Part shown: positions 1 to 9,779 of the stretch, piece after piece
How positions within the stretch are numbered: the first letter of the stretch is position 1
Layout: the number at the start of each line of letters is the position of its first letter
Notes under the pieces: model-generated
Databases searched by the model: none
Seen by the model: only the letters and a program-made list of their open reading frames with translations
Told to the model about the DNA's origin: nothing
Translations under genes and position numbers: made by a program
NCBI GenBank assembly: GCA_947650285.1
Contig: CANTFL010000275.1
Coordinates: 65,001-129,000, forward strand
Origin: Hyaloperonospora brassicae
Lineage: Eukaryota > Oomycota > Peronosporomycetes > Peronosporales > Peronosporaceae
Length of the DNA: 64,000 bases
Reading direction: 5' to 3'

Positions 1-685
1 CCGAGAGAAGGGCAAGTTGTAGGCTATCGAGTAGAGCTATTGGTTGATTGACAAGGGCGCGCTGTTGCCAAGTACGCATTTGGATCGTTAGTCCGTGGAA
101 TTATCACCTCCATAAAAAGTGATTCGTCCTCGAGCAGCTCAGCAAGACTTGCTCAACAAGATGCACTATAGCTTGCCGCTAATATACGTATGGGCCAACG
201 CTCTTGACATCCACCGACAACAGCTTCTAAAGTGTCACAGACATGGTGAGACCAACAACGTATGCAAGCATAACGGTCAGACATTGAGAAGTCATCCAGT
301 CATGAAAAAAGAACTATTTAGTAAAGCATTCTATCAAATACACCATGGCATCCGTAGCAGAAGCGATGACACTTGGTGGAAACAAGTGTGCTCATATGTC
401 TTAATCAGAGGAAGGCGGTTGTTTCGGAGATGTTGATATCAGTAGAGGCGGTGGTGCCACTGGAGCAAACGGCCAGGCGTTGTCCAAAGCGAGCGTCAAT
501 CGAGAGTCGCTGAGGGGAATGAACAAGCCATACCACTTAGTTGCATCGAGAGCGGAACGGGTATCGTTCGGCATCTGGTCCCACATGATCAGAGGTTGGA
601 ACTGACCAGCCAAAGGTGACAAGCTGAGCTTGCGGGCCTGACCATCCACCCCTATATCGAGTACGACACTTGACCCGTCCATAAA
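1..685. repeat. Inverted repeat arm, partner at 6256-6940 (NLP 3' half plus 3' flank)
   Basis: Position i pairs with position 6941-i on the opposite strand. The arm contains the last ~94 codons of an NLP and about 400 bp of its downstream flank. I see only a handful of substitutions, for example near 226 and near 654-661, and no indels, so the duplication or conversion is recent. Homology collapses at about 685, inside the NLP reading frame. The arm may continue to the left of the window because position 1 still matches position 6940. Confidence 0.93.
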
Positions 686-1313
686 TTCACACTCAAGCAT
701 GAATGCTTTCGTGCATTCACGTTATTCTCGTCCCATATCGACACCGCCCGAAGGACCTGGTTTGCTTCTGCAGGAGTCTTGAGGCACAAGACAAAGTGCT
801 CCCAGTCGTAATTTTTATTAACACGATCGTACCTTGGGAAGTACCAAGCGTATATGATAGCCCATTTACTTCGATGCCACGTCGACCGCCCGTAGACTTA
901 AGACTCGTGCTTCGGCTCCTTGAATTTGACGTCAGCAATTCCATCGATCATAAGGCCGTACGTCGTCTCATTCGCGCCATTCTTATCCGGATACGAGTGG
1001 CATCCCTCAGATATGTGGATTTGGGGCTTGAACTTGACGCATGCCTTGTCGGCAATTGTCCTGGCCTCCGCTCAGGAAGTGGCTTCTCGGGATCCACATC
1101 CGGCGTCGAAGAAGGGGACGAACCAAGGGTCGAGGAAGCATCTGATTTAGGAAAAAGTTGCTTTGTCGTATCTGTATTAGACACCTGTTCTTTGGCAAGC
1201 ATCGCAGATCCAGCGATCAAAGCGATGTATGAGAGGAGATTCGTTCTCCTGCCGGCTTTAAGTTTCGTGTGCAAGTTTTTTATTATCAAAAGATGTTGCT
1301 TACCTGAAGGCAA
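401..1313 (-). pseudogene. NLP (Nep1-like protein) pseudogene, frameshifted
   Basis: The minus strand carries all parts of an NLP but in three different frames. The N-terminal stretch (frame ending near 1068) has a hydrophobic secretion-like segment (SYIALIAGSAMLA) with no ATG directly before it; the nearest in-frame start is at 1313. The middle part (about 735-1065) holds the WYFP segment and a heptapeptide region reading KNYDWE. The C-terminal part (401-700) holds MWDQMPNDT and the WPF motif. A single-nucleotide-type shift lies near 1068 and a second break lies between about 690 and 735. The C-terminal part is almost identical to the intact NLP at 5752-6540, whereas the rest is clearly diverged, so the gene looks chimaeric. 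It shares with that gene a Tyr in place of the second His of the family heptapeptide. It is very unlikely to give a full-length protein. Confidence 0.85.
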
Positions 1314-1482
1314 GAAATAAGCACAAGACAGTAGGCTTGTATTGCAGGTGATCTTCTATTACAAAATTCCAATAGCCCATTACAAATAAAAGTGGTAGAA
1401 GCCGTACGACCTCACAAAAATGAACTATCCAAATGAGTGATCCGACAAAGTCAATTCGCTACTATTATTTCGCACCATAGAT

Positions 1483-1590
1483 TGTAACGGGGACCGCTCT
1501 TACAAGATAATTGGTGAGACCTCGTGTAACTAGAACACAAGACTGCGTACTCCTGACGTCACGTACACGTTGCGTGGAAAGCCTGAAAAA
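1483..1590 (+). repeat. 5' end of an LTR-like element (TGTAACGGGG family)
   Basis: The sequence starts TGTAACGGGGACCGCTCTTAC and shares about 80 bp with 3528-3620: CTTACAAGAT(A/G)ATTGGT near the start and GACGTCACGTACACGTTGCGTG at the end. The same start occurs at the solo LTR at 48603. It appears truncated: the large inverted repeat begins at about 1627. The element class is inferred. Confidence 0.4.
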
Positions 1591-1894
1591 AACGAACAGA
1601 GCTAGGGAAGCTCCGTATAAGGGAAACCTTTTACCCTCAACTCGTAGCGGATCGAAGTATATATGGCATAATACTCGATAAAACGGCTGTAATAAATCAA
1701 GATTTATAATATCAGGTTGCATAGCATTCAATGTCATTAGCAAGGTGAGATCTACCAGCGACTATAGGTTCTTCGCGTGGTCCTTCTTCCTCCGATGGAC
1801 ACTCGATGTCCAAGGTAGTCGACCATTCGGCACCCCCACGAATCTTGACCTCGCTTATCTATTTTTTTAAGAATTAATACACGTCCAACAAAAA

Positions 1895-2010
1895 GTCGAT
1901 CGATAAGGGACCGAGTCTACGAGTGCGAGACCTAGATTTACCGATAAGGAATCGATTTTACCAGTGCTAGACCCAAATCTTATAAAAGGGAACCGAGTCT
2001 TCCCATGGTA
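1895..2010. repeat. Degenerate minisatellite-like stretch
   Basis: Imperfect repeats of the type GATAAGGGACCGAGTCTA / GAGACCTAGATTTACCGATAAGG / GTGCTAGACCCAAATCTTA occur in a row. The mirror copy lies in the partner arm at about 30730-30845, and a related but more decayed stretch is at 36830-36955. Unit boundaries are not sharp. Confidence 0.4.
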
Positions 2011-3129
2011 TACAGGGTCCGCTCATAGAGGTTCCCGGCTGTCTTAATTCAGTACCATTTAACTAAATCCTTTGCAGCGATAATCTCCTTAATAGGTCAT
2101 GCAGGTCCTAAAAAAAGTGCTTCAAATTTGGTGAATCCTTCTTCATCGGGCACCCCTTCCGTCAGGGTGGCGCCTTGTCTCTGTATTGAGAGTACCTCTA
2201 GCTCATTTTTATTGCGCTTTACCACATTCATTAAACGAGAAGTGATGTTATTTGCTTATGACTCTACTGTCTGCTACCTTGCGACCAGATCTTATAAGAG
2301 TCGTCATATAGTACAAGACGTGACGGCTTTTGTCAAATATTTTTTAAAGTAACACAATTTACTAGTTGTCATAAACGCATTTTGCTAAGTGTTTGCTGGC
2401 TGTAAACTAGGAACGATTTGCAAGCTTTTAACAAGCAATTTTTATTTAAAATAGGATTGATGTACCGTGTTCTGGTTTGCTCGCTTCTGTGCGGTAGCTT
2501 GTGCCATCGAAAAAAGTATATTTTAAAATTCGTCACATGATGTGTGATAGAGACTTTCTGGCATTCTATTCACAAATTGTGAAGTACTACCTACAGATTA
2601 CCAGGGTTCTAAATCTAGTTTGTAAGCTCTAGTGTACCTTAAGTGCCTCGGATTGCCGAACTTTCCTTTCTAACTTAAATCCTCATGGTCGCGCTTTGGT
2701 GCCTAATCCATGCGCACAATGATACTAGAGACTGGGGGCGTCAATTGCGATAGTACGGCTCGCTATTGCGCGAAGTTTACATGTGCACAAAGCTCAAGGC
2801 CGGGATAGCGAGTATCAGTGTTGAAGGACCCAATGAAGGCTCCATAATTACCACCCCATGTGGTATTCCGATAGCTACGAGGTCGTTTTGTAACAAGACA
2901 TCGATCGCTACGTAATGATTAAACGGTTCACAGACAGCCCTCACTGACCGAGTGAAGGCTCATTGACTTTCAGCCTCTTATAATCTATGTAGAGGCATGG
3001 TAAAAAACTAAGACAACGGCCCAAATTTTCATATGAGAAAAACAACGTTTTTCTACATTAAGGTTTATCATCTCTTGATGTCTGATTTGTTCTAACTTAA
3101 TTATATTTCCAAACGTATGACGACGTCTA

Positions 3130-3300
3130 CTCACCACCCAATGTCGTCACGCCGCAGTTGTTTATTGATATAAGCACTAAGTCAACGAATGATTTTGAAA
3201 TACCTCTACATCACAGATTAAACAATTTGTATATATTTATTATAATAAAATTTATTTGTATTTAACAATGGTAACATATAAGTAACGGGCTACCCCGTTA
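3130..3300 (+). repeat. LTR-family 3' end, terminating in a hairpin
   Basis: This starts near CTCACCACCCAATG and ends in TAACGGGCTACCCCGTTA (7-bp perfect arms, 4-nt loop, 3283-3300). The same overall layout is seen at 3757-3981, 48852-49041 and 50636-50856. The mirror copy in arm B ends at about 29438. Confidence 0.45.
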
Positions 3301-3527
3301 AAAGATGCAGATCAGCAACGTCGTGGTTCCAACCAAGGCGACGGCCGCGAGTACGGTCGGCCTACCATACTTGCTTGTGTAAGAAGAATTTTGAATAATT
3401 AAAATGTTTTGTGGGACCTCAAGCAGAACAAATGGCGTTTCGATTAGAAACAGCTTGTTTCTGCGATCGGACAGATGGGATCCGTAGAGGCAATGACACA
3501 TTGCGCGGGAAATTTGCAACCAGTAAC

Positions 3528-3981
3528 GAACTTACAAGATGATTGGTAAGACCTTGTGTTAAGTTAACACATGGCTGCCTAGTTTGGACGTCACGTACAC
3601 GTTGCGTGAGCAAGCGAGTGTATGTAAATATAACTAAGATGCTCTGTTCTATGGTAGTAAGTAAACTATATTCAATACAGTTCAGTTTCCTAATAAACCA
3701 TCTTTTCCTTCATCTAACTGTATCAAACTACAATATCCTATGTGGGATTCCATGCTCACCACCCATTATGCGCGTCCAGCAGCGACTGGTGGTTAATTAG
3801 GTTGATGGTGATGTAGCGTCTGCACCAACTAACTAGTTTAGCACCCAAGAATATTACTTTTGATGGTAACATTCCGCCAACATTACCTCTTTTTGAGCAA
3901 TGCCGATAAAATATTATCTGATAAAAATTTTAAAATTGATACATTAGTACCAATTTTATGAAACGGGCTCACCCCGTTACA
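3528..3981 (+). repeat. LTR-like element copy ending CCCCGTTACA
   Basis: The start (AGTAACGAACTTACAAGATGATTGG) resembles the LTR start at 1483. The copy carries a possible AATAAA signal (CCTAATAAACC), the block CACCACCC..GCGCGTCCAGCAGCGACTGGTGG near 3757-3792, and ends AACGGGCTCACCCCGTTACA. Its ~450-bp size matches the solo LTR at 48603-49041. Together with the LTR end at 3300 it brackets only ~225 bp of internal sequence. Confidence 0.45.
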
Positions 3982-5235
3982 AAGACGCGACAGGAAAGAC
4001 GCGCTTGCACTAATGGACTGCTTCATTCTCGTGGCGCTGTTGCTAGTGGTGGTGGCCCCATAGACGCGGTTGCGACATAGTTCAAGCACCCTTCGTCTGG
4101 TTCTCGTTGGCGATAGTTATGATGGCTTATCCAACAGCTGTGCAAACACTACCATCCAATCGTCTGCACTCGTTTAGGATTGCGTGCCAGCCGACAATTC
4201 TTGTCGGTCTAGCCTTTGCGAAGCGTTACTAAGTTCCTCTTATGGCGTAGGCGTCGATGAAATGCCTACCAAGTTCTTGGTCATGCATTCGTCGGACGAT
4301 TGGTCATGTTGCGTTGCACCAGAACCACAGTCTCTTGCTCGTCAAGCTCTATAACGGCGCTGAACAAACCATTTGTACTTTTGGGCATACAAATCGATTT
4401 TTCGGACATTAAGCCCACAGCAGAACTAGAGTACGACGAAGGAAAGGCAAAAGCCACGTTGTCTTTTGCTAACCAACACTGTGGCAAGACGGCTAGCTCA
4501 AGTTACAAAAGCCGCTCAGAAGGTCCCCCCCCGAGGTCTTGGCTGCGAGTTGCCAGGAGATGCTCGCGACACGCATCCAACGGCGAGTCAAAACTATACC
4601 GAAGACGTTGACACGACAATCGGACGACGACGGAGCTTTCATCTCTTCATGTGTTGCTTTTGTCGGTCCGCGTGAACGTCCTTGACAATAGTCGGATACG
4701 TCATCTGCTACTTGCAGTTTTTCACCGATAGCACGTATCCACACGCGATCGTCTCGGGATACAGGTGCTGCATGCTTTCCACAGATGTAAATTAGCTACA
4801 GATCGTACCAAACGATCCAGTAGATTTTGCCTGACCTCACGACGCTGACGTCCGCCGTCCTGACTAGTTGATAACGTTTTTGCTTCTGGTCTCATCGATA
4901 TGAACTCGTTGAGTCTAGTTACGATGATGCGCTGGATACGCAAGCCGAATACGCGCCAGTGAAGTGTAATACAAGCCGACTAAGTTCGTAAAATCTGGTC
5001 AGGCCTTTTTGCATCGGACCATCGACGCGTGATCACGTTTTCAAGTTGAGGCGAGTTCTGTGTCATACATATGTTGTTTAGCCACGTGGGAGTGGTTGTG
5101 CAAAATGCAAAACGAATTTTGTTCGATCCGTAAATTGTTATCTTCCTTGCAACAATAAATTTTCGGTTCGCTATCGCTCTTTCTTCTCTGAACCTAGTGG
5201 ATTTTTTCACTACTCGTTACTGATCGCCACATGAA
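3982..5235. other. No recognised gene; possible decayed coding sequence
   Basis: This block is less AT-rich than the DNA to its right and contains short ORFs on both strands (for example 4300-4611 plus, 4466-4675 plus). None begins convincingly or matches a family I recognise. The plus-strand ORF at 4300 has a non-ATG start and a rather protein-like middle (VLLGIQIDFSDIKPTAELEY). It could be a remnant, but no function can be assigned. Confidence 0.4.
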
Positions 5236-5237
5236 GC

Positions 5238-5385
5238 ATTACTAATCGTCTAGACGCGCATTACATCGCCGCATCACCGTTACTAATCGTCTAGTCGCGC
5301 ATTACATCGCCGCATCACGCATTACTAATCGTCTAGTCGCACATTACTAATCGTCTAGTCGCGCATTACTCGTGGCCTTATCGCG
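5238..5385. repeat. Minisatellite with TACTAATCGTCTAG core
   Basis: The core TACTAATCGTCTAG occurs at 5240, 5281, 5323 and 5345, giving spacings of 41, 42 and 22 bp. The 41-42-bp unit is a 22-bp core plus CGCATTACATCGCCGCATCA. Degenerate pieces (CGCATTACTCG, TCGCGCATTTCTAAT) continue to about 5395. A single related copy, CGCATTACTAATCATCTAC, is found at 28528. Confidence 0.75.
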
Positions 5386-5707
5386 CATTTCTAATTTCTC
5401 ATTTGCCGAGGCGCAACTCCGACAACCATAACTTTTTTACCTTCTGTCAATGTCAATAGGGTTTAGCCTCCAACAATTTATGTCTAGACCTGTAACTTAC
5501 GTTGACAACCATACGAAAGTGGAGCAGATGTTATTAAAAATTCGTTTGGAAGAGACCCACTCGTCTGGATGGTTCGGTACCGTGGGGTTGTTCAGTTTAC
5601 GTCACTCTATCTGGTGACGGGCCCCAGAACGACCACAAGAGACGCATACCTGCACAGAGGTTACACCGTTATGTCGTGATTTCGACCCTCCAGCTGTGCT
5701 GCTTCGT

Positions 5708-5722
5708 TCATTGTGCAAGTTG
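5708..5722 (+). promoter_or_regulatory. Putative oomycete initiator (Inr) of the NLP at 5752
   Basis: TCATTGTGCAAGTTG resembles the oomycete Inr consensus (TCATTYYNCAWTTT) with a few mismatches and lies about 30-45 nt before the ATG at 5752. It supports the ATG start over the upstream GTG at 5713. No expression data are available here. Confidence 0.5.
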
Positions 5723-5751
5723 ACTGCTCCCTCGCACGACATTACGCAGGC

Positions 5752-6540
5752 ATGAAGACTTGTGACGTCTTGAATGGTGCCCTGCTCGCTGCTACTGCAT
5801 TCCTTGCTCAGGGAGAGCCGTGGAAGACAAAGCTGATAGGCCTTAAGCAAGTGGAGCCGTTTCCTGAGCCGGAGGCCACGACAATTGGCGACAAGGCGGG
5901 CGTCAAGTTCAAACCTCAGATCCACGTATCTGCAGGATGCCCCTCGTATCCCGCTGTGAATGCGGCGGGTGAGACGACTTACGGCGATTGGATCGAGGAA
6001 ACCGCCGATGTCAAGTGCGAGGAGCTGAAGGTGAAGTCTCAAGTCTATGGGCGCTCGACTTGGCATCTGGAAAAATTTGCGGTCATGTACACATGGCACT
6101 TCCCGACATCCCCGAATTACACTGAGCGGTACGACTGGGAGCACGTCGTTGTGTGGCTCAATAACCCTGCAGTAGCAAACCCGACGCTCGAGGCTGTGTC
6201 GATTTGGAGCGAAGGTAAAAAAGCATACATCAAAGCCGCTCCGCCTGATGCTAAGTTTATGGACGGGTCAAGCGTCAAACTCGATATAGGGGTGGATGGT
6301 CAGGCCCGCAAGCTCAGCTTGTCACCTTTGGCTGGTCAGTTCCAACCTCTGATCATGTGGGACCAGATGCCGAACGATACCCGTTCCGCTCTCGATGCAA
6401 CTAAGTGGTATGGCTTGTTCATTCCCCTCAGCGACTCTCGATTGACGCTCGCTTTGGACAACGCCTGGCCGTTTGCTCCAGTGGCACCACCGCCTCTACT
6501 GATATCAACATCTCCGAAACAACCGCCTTCCTCTGATTAA
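5752..6540 (+). CDS. NLP: Nep1-like protein (NLP), secreted, intact
   Basis: A 262-residue protein of the NPP1/Nep1-like family, secreted proteins of plant-associated microbes that target host membranes or are sensed by the host. The ATG at 5752 is chosen because it starts a typical signal peptide (K2, hydrophobic 6-19, likely cleavage after AQG near 21) and follows an Inr-like motif. The in-frame GTG at 5713 would add 13 hydrophilic residues. Visible family features are the FPEPE segment (37-41), GCPSYPAVN with Cys63, a second Cys at 89 (type 1 pair), MYTWHFP (112-118), DWEHVVVW (128-135), IMWDQ (201-205) and WPF (239-241). The heptapeptide reads TERYDWE (124-130): neither His is present. 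Residues 169-262 lie in the inverted repeat shared with the pseudogene at 401-1313. No intron is needed. Loss of the metal-binding His suggests a non-lytic or altered role (inference). Confidence 0.95.
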   Translation: MKTCDVLNGALLAATAFLAQGEPWKTKLIGLKQVEPFPEPEATTIGDKAGVKFKPQIHVSAGCPSYPAVNAAGETTYGDWIEETADVKCEELKVKSQVYGRSTWHLEKFAVMYTWHFPTSPNYTERYDWEHVVVWLNNPAVANPTLEAVSIWSEGKKAYIKAAPPDAKFMDGSSVKLDIGVDGQARKLSLSPLAGQFQPLIMWDQMPNDTRSALDATKWYGLFIPLSDSRLTLALDNAWPFAPVAPPPLLISTSPKQPPSSD

Positions 6541-6940
6541 GACATATGAGCACACTTGTTTCCACCAAGTGTCATCGCTTCTGCTACGGATGCCATGGTG
6601 TATTTGATAGAATGCTTTACTAAATAGTTCTTTTTTCATGACTGGATGACTTCTCAATGTCTGACCGTTATGCTTGCATACGTTGTTGGTCTCACCATGT
6701 CTGTGACACTTTCGAAGCTGTTGTCGGTGGATGTCAAGAGCGTTGGCCCATACGTATATTAGCGGCAAGCTATAGTGCATCTTGTTGAGCAAGTCTTGCT
6801 GAGCTGCTCGAGGACGAATCACTTTTTATGGAGGTGATAATTCCACGGACTAACGATCCAAATGCGTACTTGGCAACAGCGCGCCCTTGTCAATCAACCA
6901 ATAGCTCTACTCGATAGCCTACAACTTGCCCTTCTCTCGG
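6256..6940. repeat. Inverted repeat arm, partner at 1-685
   Basis: This is the mirror of the first 685 bases: the 3' third of the NLP and about 400 bp downstream of its stop. Downstream of 6940 the sequence is unique. The flank includes a segment (about 6600-6720) that is also recognisable behind two other NLP loci, so it probably includes the NLP 3' UTR and terminator region. Confidence 0.93.
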
Positions 6941-9500
6941 GCCGCACGTTCGTCATTACATGCGATTTTGAGCGAAATGCCTTGCAGTGACAAGTCGTGA
7001 TATCTTTTGCCGCTGCTGCTTCGTTTCCTTGCAGACTCCAGAAGCGATACCACCGGTGGCTTGAAAGCTCGATGCGCTTGCTTTAGCGATTGCTTAGGGT
7101 ATGCTTGGACAAATGTAGACTTGACTGCACTGAATGGTTGACAGCAATTGACTGCCTCAGACCATGCCGTCCAGTATCAGAAGAGAACATTTCTTATGCC
7201 CATTTACCATCGTATCGTTTGCAATGATCATGTCGCATCCTTCGCCGTAAATCGTCGGAAAAGATCCGCACTGAAGTTAACATCGTAGCAGAGCGTCACC
7301 TTTGCTCGATATTACTTGTAGTGTACCTCAATGACAGTGATGGTTCAGTCAAGCTTCCTTTCCGCTTGGCATGTCCTAGACGTGGCGTAGTCTACGTTTT
7401 GGGATCAATGGTAGATCAGATGCCTCAAAAACAAGTATGTAAACTGATCGACCTAGACGAAATGATCACCTTAAATCTGCAGGGCGGCTCATAGTAAGAT
7501 GGCTATACCGAACCGATTGAAGTAATTTCCATTTGAAGGTACCATGAAAGATACGCTCGTCAAAGCAAAAGTACATGCGCTAGTGCCGTGAGTCGCTTCT
7601 ATTGTAGCCGCAGAAAACATGGATGACATGAATTGCTTGCAAGACTAGCATCGGTGACGACTACTGCAGCAACGTCGAATCTCAATCCCACAAATATGTT
7701 TTGACTGCTACAGTGCAACTCGTTCTCGCTGCGTTTCCTACTGTATATCAGATGTCGTAAGCAGGCGTTTCTATCGTGCAAAGCGTTGATAACGCTTCTT
7801 TAGGTTATGTACTTCTCTTCGTAACGCTAATAATGCTTGCTGCCAGGTTGCCGCAATACGTGCGTACTCGTCGGCTAAAAATTCCCGCTACGACAAGATG
7901 GTCGAGGGTGCGCTTCCAAACCGTTTCAAGCTCTACCTGTTAGATAGTTTGGCATCTAACGGTAACGTTGTTGCTTCTCGGAGATGGTCAGTGGCCGTCT
8001 CACTGACGTGCGTCGTGCCCAATTCTCAATCCGAAGTAAATATTGTCTGCATTTGCTTCATTTTATACAGCGATACTGTTTTGCTATCTTCTGGAGTCCA
8101 CTCTCTTTGCCAATCACTAAATGAGCACAAGACCGGGCGTCTTGTGTCGTCTTTGACTTTTACGCAGGCGACAAGCTGAGCGAAGTTTCGATCAATACTG
8201 TATCAACAGCAATTAACTCGTGAGCTTCGAACCTGCCGTTTTTTCTGTCAACGACTGCACTGACGCAGTGTTACGGACCTCCGTGTTGGGCAGAATAGCA
8301 AGACCTTTGTACCAGCATTATTCACCCATGATTTGTTGGCATGTTTCTAGTTTCACGAAAACGGTAAAAAGTGACTAATAGGGTCATTGAATAAAGACAG
8401 CCCGCGCTTCTGACTATCTTTGGCCCTTGATGCTGTCACCGCGTCGTCGGGTTGGTGTTTGAGTCATGATTGCATCGATTTTGCTCTGTCAACACTCAAG
8501 CAAGACATCCCGTAGCAGGTGTGCATAATTTGCTGACTCGACGCTTTTAAATCGTTCGACACAAAGAGTCCTCGACGGTTACCATCAGCGTCTTTTCGAA
8601 ATAACTGGTGTAAAAACGGACGTAAGTGGCCCCATGATTCGGCACACTCTGGATCTACGGAGCTCAAGCCCTGGAGGTAATCAGTGATAAGACGGGTACG
8701 AATTCCAATAGTTCAAAGACGTTTGCTTTCTCTACGAACGGTGCCGGACGGTGCTTTGACGGGATACCACCCAGTGTTTGATTCGTGTCTGTACTTGTCT
8801 TGAACCGGTGGCAGACGTCAGATGGTACGCGGGTGACGAGCAGGTCGCAAAGAAACCATGCATTACTGGTCGCAAGGTACCTCATTGGTTGCAAATGGGA
8901 ACGTGGACTTTGAAAATTTGTTCTAGGTACGTAAGTTAGTGTGTACAAAAGAACGTGAATTTTGGTCCAACTCGTGGCATCATAGATATGTTTACACACA
9001 TATTGAAATGTAATAAAATACACCAGACAGTCACGAGAAAAATGCATTACACGATGGGAAAATGACTACTACACCAGGTACTCAATTGTTGGAACAAGCG
9101 CGTGGAATGTACGTTAGTAGCCGACCGAAACCGTTACATACCTAGGACCTGTCATATACATCGACGTATGAATGGTTCTTCCCACTCTTATTGTATGGAT
9201 TAGAAACATATACATTTCATTTTCGTTGACAGTATTGCGCGAATGCTGAACTGCATCGACTTGTCACGTGCGGTATTCTACAATTGAAATTGTCGCTGTG
9301 TTACGAGCCCACGATGAACATCACACGTTGATCCACCGTTCGGTTTCATATTTATTGATGTGTAGCTATTCTCCCGTACGAATTGTCTCAGCTAGATTAA
9401 ATGAGACATCGTAGTGTCCAAATGGCGCATACCTGATGCTCTGTGGTATGTTTTAATTATACGATATATCTAGCAAGTAGTTAAGGTATTTCCATATGTC
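6941..9500. other. Intergenic block, no recognised gene
   Basis: About 2.5 kb with intermediate GC and several short ORFs. The minus-strand ORFs at 8664-9047 and 8464-8667 (the latter containing FRKDADGNRRGLFVSNDLK) look protein-like and may be two frames of one decayed gene. I cannot assign them to a family. The rest gives no supportable gene, RNA or repeat signal. Confidence 0.4.
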
Positions 9501-9506
9501 CACGAC

Positions 9507-9572
9507 TAGGGGCACACCCCACTTTTGATAGGGGTACAGCCCATTTTTGCTACGGGCACACCCGCCCGCCTA
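9507..9572. repeat. Three tandem 22-bp units with GGGGCACACCCC-like palindromes
   Basis: Units start at 9507, 9529 and 9551: TAGGGGCACACCCCACTTTTGA, TAGGGGTACAGCCCATTTTTGC and TACGGGCACACCCGCCCGCC. The period is exactly 22 bp and each unit has a short inverted repeat (GGGGnnnnCCCC or CGGGnnnnCCCG). The function is unknown; it could be a transposon subterminal repeat or a protein-binding array. Confidence 0.8.
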
Positions 9573-9718
9573 AAATGGTATAAAATACTTCACCTACTTT
9601 AGTACAAAATAATAAATAAAACACATCGTCATAAACTACTTCATTCTATCTCCCTCCCTTATACGGAAATTTCAGTCATGCGCGACATTTTATCAAGTTA
9701 TCTTGTCAAGAGCGGTAT

Positions 9719-9760
9719 TGAAACGGGCAATGCTTGCTGGGAGCTCGCTCTACTGTCTCA
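9719..9760 (+). repeat. Possible LTR 5' end (TGAAACGGGCAATGC)
   Basis: TGAAACGGGCAATGCTTGCT is closely similar to the start of the solo LTR at 48603 (TGTAACGGGGCAATGCTTAC). No matching 3' end was found nearby, so it may be a truncated copy. Confidence 0.3.
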
Positions 9761-9779
9761 AACACGGTATCTAATCCAA

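Larger units (their letters stand above)
1627..3911. repeat. Large inverted repeat arm A, partner 28827-31111
   Basis: Position i pairs with 32738-i over about 2.28 kb without indels. I found only about four to five mismatches (near 1711, 1985, 3463 and 3597), so identity is above 99.5 percent. No ORF within it resembles a known protein: the 74-, 73- and 85-codon ORFs are simply copied with it. The arm contains LTR-family ends near 3282-3300 and 3528 onwards, and its outer edge at about 3911 falls inside one of these LTR copies. Confidence 0.92.

Noticed and set aside
119..436. 105-codon ORF (plus) and its twin at 6505-6822 (minus)
   Set aside because: Both are antisense to the NLP end and its 3' flank and are duplicated only because the flank is. 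The related flanks at 46.4 and 51.6 kb do not keep this ORF, so it is probably not a gene.
703..1320. 205-codon plus-strand ORF
   Set aside because: It is antisense to the NLP pseudogene and has no features of its own; its length follows from the codon composition of the opposite strand.
5238..5385. CRISPR-like array
   Set aside because: The 'spacers' are themselves repeats and the organism is eukaryotic; this is a minisatellite.
5602..6144. 180-codon minus-strand ORF
   Set aside because: It is a shadow of the intact NLP on the plus strand.
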